This document shows positions 41,159 through 48,727 of a stretch of 64,000 bases of DNA, piece by piece. Under the pieces are notes generated by a model, which was given only the letters and a program-made list of their open reading frames with translations, made no database searches and had not been told where the DNA came from. The DNA comes from Clostridiales bacterium (lineage in GTDB: Bacteria; Bacillota; Clostridia; Christensenellales; Aristaeellaceae), in the NCBI GenBank assembly GCA_015056325.1, contig SVGL01000001.1, positions 248,001 through 312,000 of the forward strand, read 5' to 3'. Each line of letters starts with the position of its first letter. Positions within the stretch are counted from its first letter, which is position 1. The position numbers were made by a program, and so were the translations under genes.

Positions 41159-41187
41159 GAGAGAGCTTCGGCTCTCTCTTTTGTTTT
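41159..41187 (+). terminator. intrinsic terminator of rplS
   Basis: GAGAGAGC pairs with GCTCTCTC around a UUCG loop, followed by TTTTGTTTT. Confidence 0.95.
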
Positions 41188-41216
41188 GCATAAAAAGAAA
41201 GACACCCCCATATCCA
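41188..41216 (+). promoter_or_regulatory. candidate sigma-E promoter of spoIVA
   Basis: GCATAAA (41188-41194) and CATATCCA (41209-41216) are 14 bases apart and resemble the sigma-E -35 and -10 (CATACAHT, 6 of 8). No sigma-A promoter is visible; spoIVA is sigma-E controlled in Bacillus. Confidence 0.5.
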
Positions 41217-41249
41217 TTGGACAGACAGTAGACCAATGGAGGGATGACG

Positions 41250-42737
41250 ATGACGGAGACGCGCGAGTTTAATCTCTACCGCGATATTGCTGAACGAACT
41301 GATGGGGACGTGTATATTGGCGTCGTGGGGCCGGTGCGGACAGGGAAGAGCACTTTCATCAGCCGATTTATGGAGCAGTTGGTACTGCCCAAATTGGCGG
41401 AGAGCCCGAAGAAGACTCGCATTGCTGACGAGCTGCCCCAGTCCGGATCCGGTCGTACGATCATGACCACTCAGCCTCAATTCGTCCCAGGTGAGGCTGT
41501 GTCGGTTTCCCTGGGGGAGAATACGCCGGTGCGTGTGCGCTTGGTGGATAGTGTGGGCTACCTGGTGCGGGGCGCGTTGGGGGTGTCCAGCGAGGATGGC
41601 ACCCGGATGGTGCATACACCTTGGTTTGATCATGACATCCCCTTTGAACAGGCCGCTGAGATCGGCACGCGCAAGGTGATCGCCGACCACGCGACCATCG
41701 GGATGGTTGTCACCACAGATGGCACCATTGCGGATTTGCCCCGTAGCGCCTATGTGGATGCGGAGGAGCGAGTCATCAGCGAGCTTAAGGCGTTGGGGAA
41801 ACCCTTTGTGATCGTGCTGAACTCCGCTACACCCCGAAGTGCCGAAACGCTGACTCTTCGTGATGCACTGGAGGACCGGTACTCCGTGCCGGTGATGCTG
41901 CTGAATGTGAAGGAGATGCAGACGGCAGATATCCAGCGGGTGCTGGAATCCGTGCTGCTGGAGTTTCCGCTGCGGGAGGCACGGCTGGCTGTACCGGCAT
42001 GGCTGGCAGCGCTGGACACAGATCATTGGCTGGTGCAGCATGTTCTGGAGGGCGTGCGGCGAAGCGGAGACAATACCCGAGTCATGCGGGAAGAGGATGT
42101 GTTTGACGCGGCTTTTGCAGATTCGGAGTACACAGGGGCGATTCGTCGCGAAGGCATCGAGCTGGGTCAGGGCTGCATGGCGTTCTCAATGCCGCTGCAG
42201 GAGGGCTTGTTCAACCGTGTCCTCGGCGAGGAATGCGGCACGGAAATTCGCGGTGATGCGCATCTTCTCAGTCTGATGAAAGAGCTCGTCAATGCAAAAA
42301 CGGAGTACGACAGGGTGTCGGAGGCCTTGTCCGCAATGCGTGCCACGGGATATGGCGTGGTTCCGCCATCGATGGATGAAGTGGCGCTGGAGGAGCCGGA
42401 GATTGTCCGCCAGGGAAGCCAGTATGGCGTAAAGTTGAAGGCTGCAGCGCCATCGCTGCATCTGATTCGCGTGGATGTGGAGACGGTTGTCAGCCCTGTG
42501 GTCGGCAGCGAAGAGCAGGCGGAGGCTTTTGCCAAGCAGCTGCAATCAGACTTCGATAACGACCCTCAAAAGGCCTGGGACACCAGCTTCTTCGGACGCA
42601 GCTTGGATTCCATGGTGCGGGAAGGACTCAGCGGAAAAGTGTTGCAGATGCCCCAGGATGCCCAGGAGAAGGTGCGTGAGACGCTATCCAAGATGGTCAA
42701 TGAAGGCGATGGCGGGATGATCTGCATTCTGCTATGA
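41250..42737 (+). CDS. spoIVA: stage IV sporulation protein A, coat basement ATPase
   Basis: A 495-residue SpoIVA. The N-terminal P-loop domain opens NLYRDIAERTDGDVYIGVVGPVRTGKSTFISRF, with the conserved DSVGYLV loop; a middle domain follows, and the C-terminus ends GGMICILL, the conserved tip needed for forespore surface targeting via SpoVM in Bacillus. ATP hydrolysis drives polymerisation of the coat base. The GGAGGG site directly abuts ATG 41244, so ATG 41250 is preferred. This gene is diagnostic for endospore formation. Confidence 0.98.
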   Translation: MTETREFNLYRDIAERTDGDVYIGVVGPVRTGKSTFISRFMEQLVLPKLAESPKKTRIADELPQSGSGRTIMTTQPQFVPGEAVSVSLGENTPVRVRLVDSVGYLVRGALGVSSEDGTRMVHTPWFDHDIPFEQAAEIGTRKVIADHATIGMVVTTDGTIADLPRSAYVDAEERVISELKALGKPFVIVLNSATPRSAETLTLRDALEDRYSVPVMLLNVKEMQTADIQRVLESVLLEFPLREARLAVPAWLAALDTDHWLVQHVLEGVRRSGDNTRVMREEDVFDAAFADSEYTGAIRREGIELGQGCMAFSMPLQEGLFNRVLGEECGTEIRGDAHLLSLMKELVNAKTEYDRVSEALSAMRATGYGVVPPSMDEVALEEPEIVRQGSQYGVKLKAAAPSLHLIRVDVETVVSPVVGSEEQAEAFAKQLQSDFDNDPQKAWDTSFFGRSLDSMVREGLSGKVLQMPQDAQEKVRETLSKMVNEGDGGMICILL

Positions 42738-42744
42738 GCATGAA

Positions 42745-42777
42745 AAAGCGAACCGGCATAAGCGCCGGTTCGCTTTT
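42745..42777. terminator. bidirectional intrinsic terminator
   Basis: AAAGCGAACCGGC pairs with GCCGGTTCGCTTT between the converging spoIVA and CofE-like genes. Confidence 0.93.
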
Positions 42778-42783
42778 CGCTGC

Positions 42784-43980
42784 TTATTCAGCGGTATAGT
42801 TGTCGAAGTAACCCTGGATGTAGACAATGGGGGTGCCCTTGTCACCAGAGCCGGAGGTCAGGTCACACAGGGAGCCGATCAGGTCGGTGATGCGGCGGGG
42901 AGTGGTACCCTGGGCAGCCATCTGACCCACGAGGGAGGAGCCATCCTTCTGGCTGATCTTGGCCTTGATGGCGTCCTGCAGCTCCTTGCCGGTGAGGCCG
43001 GCGAAGTCGTTATCTGCAAGGTACTTGAGCTTCAGCTCGTTGGGGGTACCTTCCAGGCCAGCGGTGTAGGCGGGGGAGACGACCGGGTCGGCCAGCTCCC
43101 AGATCTTGCCCACGGGATCCTTGAAGGCGCCGTCGCCGTAGACCATGACTTCCACGTGCTTGCCGGTCATCTCCAGCATTTTTGCCTGAATGTCCTCCAC
43201 GAGGCCCTGGCAATCACGGGGGAAGAGCTTAATGGTGTTCTCGGTCGCCTTGTTGGAGCCCAGCAGGCCGTAGCGCTCGTTGCAGCCGCTGCCATTCACA
43301 GGAGAGGTCATAATCTCGTCCAGACCGAAGACCCGCTCGGCGCCGGCAGCCTTGAGCAGGCGCTTGGTGCGGGCACGGGTGTGAATGTCGCAGTTCAGGA
43401 CATTCTTGGTGAAGGGCAGGATCGCGCGGGGATCATTGGCGAAGATGACCTCAACCTCGGCGCCCATCTCGCGGATCAGCTCGGAGTAGTATTCCACATA
43501 ATCAACGCCAGTGAAGGGATGCTTGACATAGCCGAAGTACTCGCGGTACTGCTGCTCGCTGAGCACGTCGCGGTAGGGATCAACGCCGTGCTTGTCCATC
43601 ACATCCCAGTCGATGAGGTGGTTGCCCACTTCGTCAGAGGGATAGGAGAGCATCAGCACAACTTTCTTGCAGCCCTTGGCGATGCCGCGCAGGCAGATGG
43701 CGAAGCGGTTGCGGCTCAGGATAGGGAAGATGACGCCGACGGTTTCGCCGCCCAGCTTTGCACGGACGTCGTCGGCAATATTGTCAACGGATGCATAGTT
43801 ACCCTGGGCACGGGCGACGATGGCTTCGGTCATGCAGACGACGTCACGGTCACGTACGACGATCTCGCCGGTCTTGATCGCGTCGGCCACACAGCCAACC
43901 ACGATCTGCGCCAGGTCGTCACCCTCGCGGATGATCGGCGCACGCACGCCCATAGAAACAGTACCAAGCATACGGCTCAT
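42784..43980 (-). CDS. CofE-like (F420-0:gamma-glutamyl ligase family) protein
   Basis: A 398-residue protein with the CofE pattern: an N-terminal RAPIIREGDDLAQIVVGCV segment, DRDVVCMTEAIVARAQGN, PILSRNRFAICLRGIAKG and a long insertion, then VMVYGDGAFKDPVGKIWELADPV. True CofE adds glutamate to coenzyme F420. No other F420 genes are in the window and Clostridia normally lack F420, so the substrate here is probably a different carboxylate or cofactor; unknown. ATG 43980 is preferred to the track start. Single-gene unit with its own promoter. Confidence 0.82.
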   Translation of the reverse strand: MSRMLGTVSMGVRAPIIREGDDLAQIVVGCVADAIKTGEIVVRDRDVVCMTEAIVARAQGNYASVDNIADDVRAKLGGETVGVIFPILSRNRFAICLRGIAKGCKKVVLMLSYPSDEVGNHLIDWDVMDKHGVDPYRDVLSEQQYREYFGYVKHPFTGVDYVEYYSELIREMGAEVEVIFANDPRAILPFTKNVLNCDIHTRARTKRLLKAAGAERVFGLDEIMTSPVNGSGCNERYGLLGSNKATENTIKLFPRDCQGLVEDIQAKMLEMTGKHVEVMVYGDGAFKDPVGKIWELADPVVSPAYTAGLEGTPNELKLKYLADNDFAGLTGKELQDAIKAKISQKDGSSLVGQMAAQGTTPRRITDLIGSLCDLTSGSGDKGTPIVYIQGYFDNYTAE

Positions 43981-44058
43981 ATGATACACTCCCAATCTGC
44001 ATAGTGCAGTGACATAGCAAACGAAATACGGCAAACGCCGAAGTCCATTTACTTCAAT

Positions 44059-44087
44059 ATTATAATACTATCTTGCCAATTTGGAAA
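44059..44087 (-). promoter_or_regulatory. sigma-A promoter of the CofE-like gene
   Basis: On the minus strand TTTCCA and TATAAT are 17 bases apart in a very AT-rich region. Confidence 0.55.
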
Positions 44088-44168
44088 GAGATAAATTTGA
44101 ATTTCTAAAGATTTTTTTCTGGTTTCTCTCGTTTTTAAGTGGAAGATATTGTATACGGGGTTTCCGTG

Positions 44169-44197
44169 TTGTCATTTGGGATGAAATCTGCTATAAT
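44169..44197 (+). promoter_or_regulatory. sigma-A promoter of the nrnA-nrnA-surE unit
   Basis: TTGTCA and TATAAT are 17 bases apart, 30 bases before the first start codon. Confidence 0.75.
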
Positions 44198-44227
44198 ATT
44201 CGCATTATAGCCAAAGAGGTGTAATCC

Positions 44228-45169
44228 ATGTACGAGCAGGTTTTCAAGGCCATCAAGGACTATCCGGTGATCATCATCCACCGTCATAACAATCCTGACG
44301 GTGATGCGTTGGGCAGCCAGATCGGGCTGAAGCATATTATCAAGGCAAATTTCCCGGAAAAGACGGTCTTTACCGTGGGTGACGAGGCGGGACGCTATGC
44401 CTTTATGGCGGACTCTGTTATGGATGTCATCCCGGACGAAGTCTACGAGGGCGCGTTGGCCATTATTCTGGACACCTCTGCCCGCAAGCTCATCAGCGAT
44501 GACCGTTACGCCAAGGCGGCCATGACGGTACGGATGGATCATCACCTGTTCTGCGAGAAGATTGCAGACGTTGAGGTAGTGGACAGCTCTTGTGAGAGCT
44601 GCTGTGGCCTGATTGCTGATTTCTGCATGTCCTGCGGCCTGAAGCTGCCTGAAGAAGCTGCCGTGGCGCTCTATACCGGCATGGTGACCGATTCCGGGCG
44701 CTTCCGCTATGACTCAGTGAATGGCCGCACCTTCAAAGCGGCGGCCTTCCTGATGCAGCATCCCATCGACACGAATGAACTATACCGCAATCTCTATGCC
44801 AGCGACTATGAGCAAATGAGGCTGCGGGCACAGTTCGTGCTGAAGATCCAGTTTACGGAGAAGAACGTGGCCTATATCTATACCACAAAGGAGGAAATCG
44901 AGCGGTATCCCTCTGACCTTTTTGGTATCAGCCGTGGCATGGTCAGCACCATGTCCGATATCAAGGGTGTGGACATCTGGGTCAACTTCACCGAGACGGA
45001 GAAGGGCGTACTGTGCGAGCTGCGCTCCAGTCGCTTCAACATCAACCCCATTGCTGTCAAGTACGGCGGCGGCGGACATGCCAAGGCCAGTGGCGCGACT
45101 GTCCGTGACCGCGAGGAGGCTATGGCCATGCTGGCTGACCTGGACACCTTGATGGAGGCATCACTATGA
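44228..45169 (+). CDS. DHH/DHHA1 phosphoesterase, NrnA-like (paralogue 1)
   Basis: A 313-residue protein of the nanoRNase/pAp phosphatase family. DHH domain motifs: HNNPDGDALGSQ (motif I), IILDTSA (II), MDHH (III) and GMVTDSGRFRYDS (IV); the DHHA1 domain ends with GGGGHAKASGATV. NrnA degrades 2-5 nt RNA to mononucleotides and removes the 3' phosphate of pAp. All metal ligands appear intact. It overlaps the next paralogue by ATGA. Confidence 0.92.
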   Translation: MYEQVFKAIKDYPVIIIHRHNNPDGDALGSQIGLKHIIKANFPEKTVFTVGDEAGRYAFMADSVMDVIPDEVYEGALAIILDTSARKLISDDRYAKAAMTVRMDHHLFCEKIADVEVVDSSCESCCGLIADFCMSCGLKLPEEAAVALYTGMVTDSGRFRYDSVNGRTFKAAAFLMQHPIDTNELYRNLYASDYEQMRLRAQFVLKIQFTEKNVAYIYTTKEEIERYPSDLFGISRGMVSTMSDIKGVDIWVNFTETEKGVLCELRSSRFNINPIAVKYGGGGHAKASGATVRDREEAMAMLADLDTLMEASL

Positions 45170-46152
45170 ACACGAGCGTCAAGCAGGAGATTCTCGCCAA
45201 AATCAAGGAATATGACCGTATTCTGATCTTCCGCCACAAGCGCGTAGATGGCGACTGCGTGGGCGCCTCCAAGGGCCTCAAGGAGCTGCTGAAGGCCTCC
45301 TTCCCGGAGAAGGATGTGCGCATTATCGACGATGAGCGCAGCGATTATCTGGCCTTCCTGGGCCCGGATGACGAAGCTGTGCCGGACGACTTCTATGCCT
45401 CCGCCTTGGCCATCGTGGTGGACGTGGCGGACACAGAGCGCATCTCCAACCAGAAATTCAGCCTGTGCAAGGAGATCGTCAAGATCGACCATCACATCGA
45501 TCGGACGCCCTATGGGGTCATTAGCTGGGTGGAAGAAGGACGTTCCGCGGCCTGTGAAATGATCGCGGATTTCTACGCCACTTTCCAGGATGAGCTGACC
45601 CTGACCCAGTGGGGCGCCACCTGCATCTACACCGGTATGGTGACCGATTCTGGCCGTTTCATGTATGAGGGTGTGAGCGGCGATTCCATGCGCCTGGCTG
45701 GCCTGATCCTTGATAAGGGCGTCAAGACGGACTGGCTGTACGCTAACCTCTATCTCAAGACCTTCGAGAGTCTCAAGTTCACCGCCTATGTTTACGAGCA
45801 TATGAAGGTGACTGAGAACGGTGTGTGCTGGCTGCTGGTGGACAAGGCCATGCAGCAGAAGTTTGGCCTGAACATGGAGAGTGCCAGCGCAGCCATCAGC
45901 AGTCTGAGCGGCATCCGCGGATGCCTGTGCTGGATCGCTTTCATTGAGACCGGCGATGAGGAGCATGCCATCCGTGTGCGACTGCGCAGCCGCTTTGCAG
46001 CCATCAACCATATCGCGGAAAAGTACCATGGTGGTGGGCATGCCTGCGCCAGCGGAGCTACGGTCTATAGCGTCAGGGAGATGCACGATTTGCTGCGTGA
46101 CGCCGATACATACATCAAGGAGTACAAGGAGAACAACGAAGGATGGCTATGA
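45166..46152 (+). CDS. DHH/DHHA1 phosphoesterase, NrnA-like (paralogue 2)
   Basis: A 328-residue second copy, clearly diverged. Motif I is changed to HKRVDGDCVGAS but keeps H, D and D; motif II is VVDVADTER; IDHH, GMVTDSGRFMYEG and HGGGHACASGATV are kept. So both copies look active, perhaps with different substrates (short RNA versus pAp or a cyclic-dinucleotide product such as pApA). It overlaps paralogue 1 and surE by ATGA at both ends, so the three proteins should be made in step. Confidence 0.92.
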   Translation: MNTSVKQEILAKIKEYDRILIFRHKRVDGDCVGASKGLKELLKASFPEKDVRIIDDERSDYLAFLGPDDEAVPDDFYASALAIVVDVADTERISNQKFSLCKEIVKIDHHIDRTPYGVISWVEEGRSAACEMIADFYATFQDELTLTQWGATCIYTGMVTDSGRFMYEGVSGDSMRLAGLILDKGVKTDWLYANLYLKTFESLKFTAYVYEHMKVTENGVCWLLVDKAMQQKFGLNMESASAAISSLSGIRGCLCWIAFIETGDEEHAIRVRLRSRFAAINHIAEKYHGGGHACASGATVYSVREMHDLLRDADTYIKEYKENNEGWL

Positions 46153-46868
46153 GAATCTGTATCACCAACGATGACGGCATCTGCAGCGAGGGCTTGCTGC
46201 GCCTGGCAGAATGGGCAACAGCGCTGGGCGAGGTATATGTGTATGCCCCCAAGGTGGAGCAGAGCGCCAAATCCCACGCGGTGGAGATTCACAAGCCTTT
46301 TGAGGCAAAGCAGGTGAAAATGGATGGTGTGGTTCGCGCCTGGGCGGTAGATTCCACGCCGGCAGACTGCGTACGCTTTGCCGTGCTGGGTCGGCATGAG
46401 CAGTTTGACCTGGTGATCAGCGGTGTTAACCGGGGGCTGAACATTGGTCAGGACATCATGTACTCCGGTACCTGCAGCGCTGCCATGGAGGCTGTTGGCC
46501 TGGGAATCAATGCACTGGCGCTGTCCACCGAGCCGGAAACCTTTGATGAAGCCTTTGCACACCTGGACAGGATCTGGACATATATTCAGGCGAACGACCT
46601 GTACGGCAAGGCACGCCTTTGGAATGTGAATATCCCACTGCATACCACGGGGGAAATCCGTATTACCCGTCAGGGCGGGCCCTACTACTCAGACGACTTC
46701 CACCCTGAAGCGAACGATAGGTACCGCCCCATGGGTAAGGAAGTGTTCGCGCCAACGGCAGGTTCCGATTATGATACGGACTGCGTGCTGAAACACAGCT
46801 GCATTTCCCTGACCCCTCTGACCATCGACCGTACGGATATGACCGCATTCCAGCTGCTCAAAAAGTGA
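46149..46868 (+). CDS. surE: 5'-nucleotidase SurE
   Basis: A 239-residue SurE: MRICITNDDGI supplies the metal aspartates, then APKVEQSAKSHAV and DLVISGVNRGLNIGQDIMYSGTCSAAMEA, all typical. SurE removes phosphate from 5' and 3' nucleoside monophosphates. ATG 46149, overlapping the previous stop as ATGA with AAGGA upstream, is preferred to ATG 46143. Linked to two NrnA-like enzymes, it could complete a path from short RNA to nucleosides. A bidirectional terminator follows. Confidence 0.95.
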   Translation: MRICITNDDGICSEGLLRLAEWATALGEVYVYAPKVEQSAKSHAVEIHKPFEAKQVKMDGVVRAWAVDSTPADCVRFAVLGRHEQFDLVISGVNRGLNIGQDIMYSGTCSAAMEAVGLGINALALSTEPETFDEAFAHLDRIWTYIQANDLYGKARLWNVNIPLHTTGEIRITRQGGPYYSDDFHPEANDRYRPMGKEVFAPTAGSDYDTDCVLKHSCISLTPLTIDRTDMTAFQLLKK

Positions 46869-46881
46869 TGCAAACAAAAGG

Positions 46882-46914
46882 GGAGCCGCATCCATCAGGA
46901 TGCGGCTCCTTCAT
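46882..46914. terminator. bidirectional intrinsic terminator
   Basis: GGAGCCGCATCC pairs perfectly with GGATGCGGCTCC over a 4-base loop, flanked by A- and T-rich ends. Confidence 0.92.
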
Positions 46915-46929
46915 TGTGTGAGTTCTTGG

Positions 46930-48702
46930 TTACTCAGCCTTGACGACAGCGTCCAGGGTGCAGCCCTTGTCGAACTCGATGGTGCCTTTGTAGTTCTTGA
47001 TGATACCGGTGACGGTGATGGTATCGCCGATGGCCAGGCCTTCAGCGCCTTCGCCAGCCAAACGGTAGCACTGGATCACATGATCAGCCATGCCGGCCAC
47101 GACCATATCAACGGTGATGTTCTGGTAGTCGGGGCTGTAAGCGGTGGGGATCTTAACGATCACGCCGGTCAGGGTGGCAGACTTATCCATGGCCATGCCA
47201 TCTTCCAGGGTGTAGGCATTCAGCAGGGTACGAACCTGGGCAGCAGTGCCGTAGGGGATCAGCTGGCAGCCAGCGTCGAATTCGATGGTGCCCTTGTAGT
47301 TCTTGATGGTGCCCCACACGGCGATCTTGTCGCCAACAGCCAGGGCCTCAGCGCCCTCGCCAGCCAGGCGGTAGCACATGATGGGCTGCTCGGTCTTGCC
47401 GTCGCAAACGATGGTCACGGTGATGTTCTTGTAGTCGGGGGACCAGGGGGTATCGATCTTGATGATCTCGCCTTCCAGAGCGGTGGGGGCGGTCATGGCA
47501 GCGCCCTCTTCCAGCGCATAAGCAGCATCCAGGTAGCCCTGCTGGGAGATGATCTCGCCCATGCCGACCAGCTGGCAGCCAGCGTCGAACTCGATGGTGC
47601 CCTTATAGTTCTTCAGGATGCCCTCGACGGTGATCTTGTCGCCGACCTGCAGGTTAGCAACGCCCTCGCCAGCCAGGCGGTAGCACTGGATGGGCTGATC
47701 GGCCAGATCGCCGATCTGGATGTCAACGGTGATGTTGCCATACTGCTCGGAGTAGGGAGTGGGGATCTTGATGATGGTACCAAAGAGGCGCTGGGGCTCT
47801 TCCATGGCCAGGCCATCTTCCAGGGTGTAGGCGGCAGCCACGATCTCTTCGTAGGACAGGCCTTCCAGGATCATAGCAGCGGGCACCTTGTGGTTGAAGG
47901 AAACCGCAACAGTCTCGCCGGTGACGGGGGAGGTGATGGTAGCGGTCAGGACGTAGAAGATTTCTTCAGGATTCTTCTCATCCACATCAACGGTCACCAT
48001 GCCATCCTTTTCGACGAACTTCACGGTATCGCTGTCAGCAGTCCAGGCGATGGGGTAGGCAACGCCGTCGATCACAACAGCAGAGATCACATCGTAGTCA
48101 GCCATGGTGGTTTCAGGGCTGTTCTTGTACATCATGCGCACGTAGGAACGAGCGTCAGCCAGCACGGGATCGGTGTCCACGGCAGGAGTCTCGACAACTT
48201 CTTCTACCACAGCGGCAGCCTTGGCGGCTTCCAGCTCAGCGGTCAGGGTCTCGACCTGAGCCTGAGCGGCAGTCAGCGCTTCGTTGGCAGCGGCAACGTC
48301 GGCAGTCAGCCTTTCGACCTCAGCCTTGGCGGCGGCCAGCTCAGCAGCGGCAGTCTCGGCCTGGGCGGCAGCGGCAGCTTCCAGCTCGGCAGCCTTGGCC
48401 TCGGCGGCAGCCAGGGCATCGTTGGCAGCAGCGACTTCGCCGTTCAGCTTCTCAACGTCAGCCTGAGCAGCAGCCAGAGTCTCGTTGGCAGCGGCAAGAT
48501 CAGCGGCGGTGGCGTCGGCCTTGGCGGTCAGGTCAGCCACAGAAGCTTCCAGCTCGGTGACCTTGGCCTGGGAAGCGGTCAGGTCAGCCTTGAGCTGATC
48601 AGCTTCCTTGGTAACGTCATTCTTCTGGGAGACGGTCACGCCGGAAAAGACGAGAGCGGCAACCAGAAGCAGGGAAAGAATGATCGATACGGGCTTCTTC
48701 AT
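46930..48702 (-). CDS. exported coiled-coil protein with three OB-fold repeats
   Basis: A 590-residue exported protein. Order: signal peptide or anchor (1-25), a long Ala/Leu/Glu/Lys coiled coil with heptad pattern (about 27-170), an Ig-like or bacterial immunoglobulin-type domain (about 180-285), then three near-identical about 90-residue repeats (291-378, 394-482, 495-584). Each repeat has AYTLEDG...AM, NITVDI, CYRLAGEG, VGD.I.V.G.IKNYKGTIEFD.GC, consistent with an OB fold as in nucleic-acid-binding domains. No catalytic motif is visible. Strong GAGGAGG site. It follows the SNase-like gene by 25 bases. Function unknown; binding or scaffolding is inferred. Confidence 0.8.
   Translation of the reverse strand: MKKPVSIILSLLLVAALVFSGVTVSQKNDVTKEADQLKADLTASQAKVTELEASVADLTAKADATAADLAAANETLAAAQADVEKLNGEVAAANDALAAAEAKAAELEAAAAAQAETAAAELAAAKAEVERLTADVAAANEALTAAQAQVETLTAELEAAKAAAVVEEVVETPAVDTDPVLADARSYVRMMYKNSPETTMADYDVISAVVIDGVAYPIAWTADSDTVKFVEKDGMVTVDVDEKNPEEIFYVLTATITSPVTGETVAVSFNHKVPAAMILEGLSYEEIVAAAYTLEDGLAMEEPQRLFGTIIKIPTPYSEQYGNITVDIQIGDLADQPIQCYRLAGEGVANLQVGDKITVEGILKNYKGTIEFDAGCQLVGMGEIISQQGYLDAAYALEEGAAMTAPTALEGEIIKIDTPWSPDYKNITVTIVCDGKTEQPIMCYRLAGEGAEALAVGDKIAVWGTIKNYKGTIEFDAGCQLIPYGTAAQVRTLLNAYTLEDGMAMDKSATLTGVIVKIPTAYSPDYQNITVDMVVAGMADHVIQCYRLAGEGAEGLAIGDTITVTGIIKNYKGTIEFDKGCTLDAVVKAE
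46951..47832 (-). repeat. three tandem coding repeats (OB-fold modules)
   Basis: Copies at 47569-47832, 47257-47523 and 46951-47220 encode the same module, with spacers of about 35-50 bases. The segment CYRLAGEG...KNYKGTIEFD is nearly identical in all three, with high nucleotide similarity, pointing to recent duplication or gene conversion. Confidence 0.85.
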
Positions 48703-48727
48703 GGGAAACCTCCTCTATTATCGTTCG

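Noticed and set aside
41043-41187. CRISPR array
   Set aside because: The hairpins differ from one another and there are no regular direct repeats with spacers or cas genes.
42784-43980. Coenzyme F420 biosynthesis locus
   Set aside because: Only a CofE-like gene is present; no CofC, CofD or F420-dependent enzyme genes are near.
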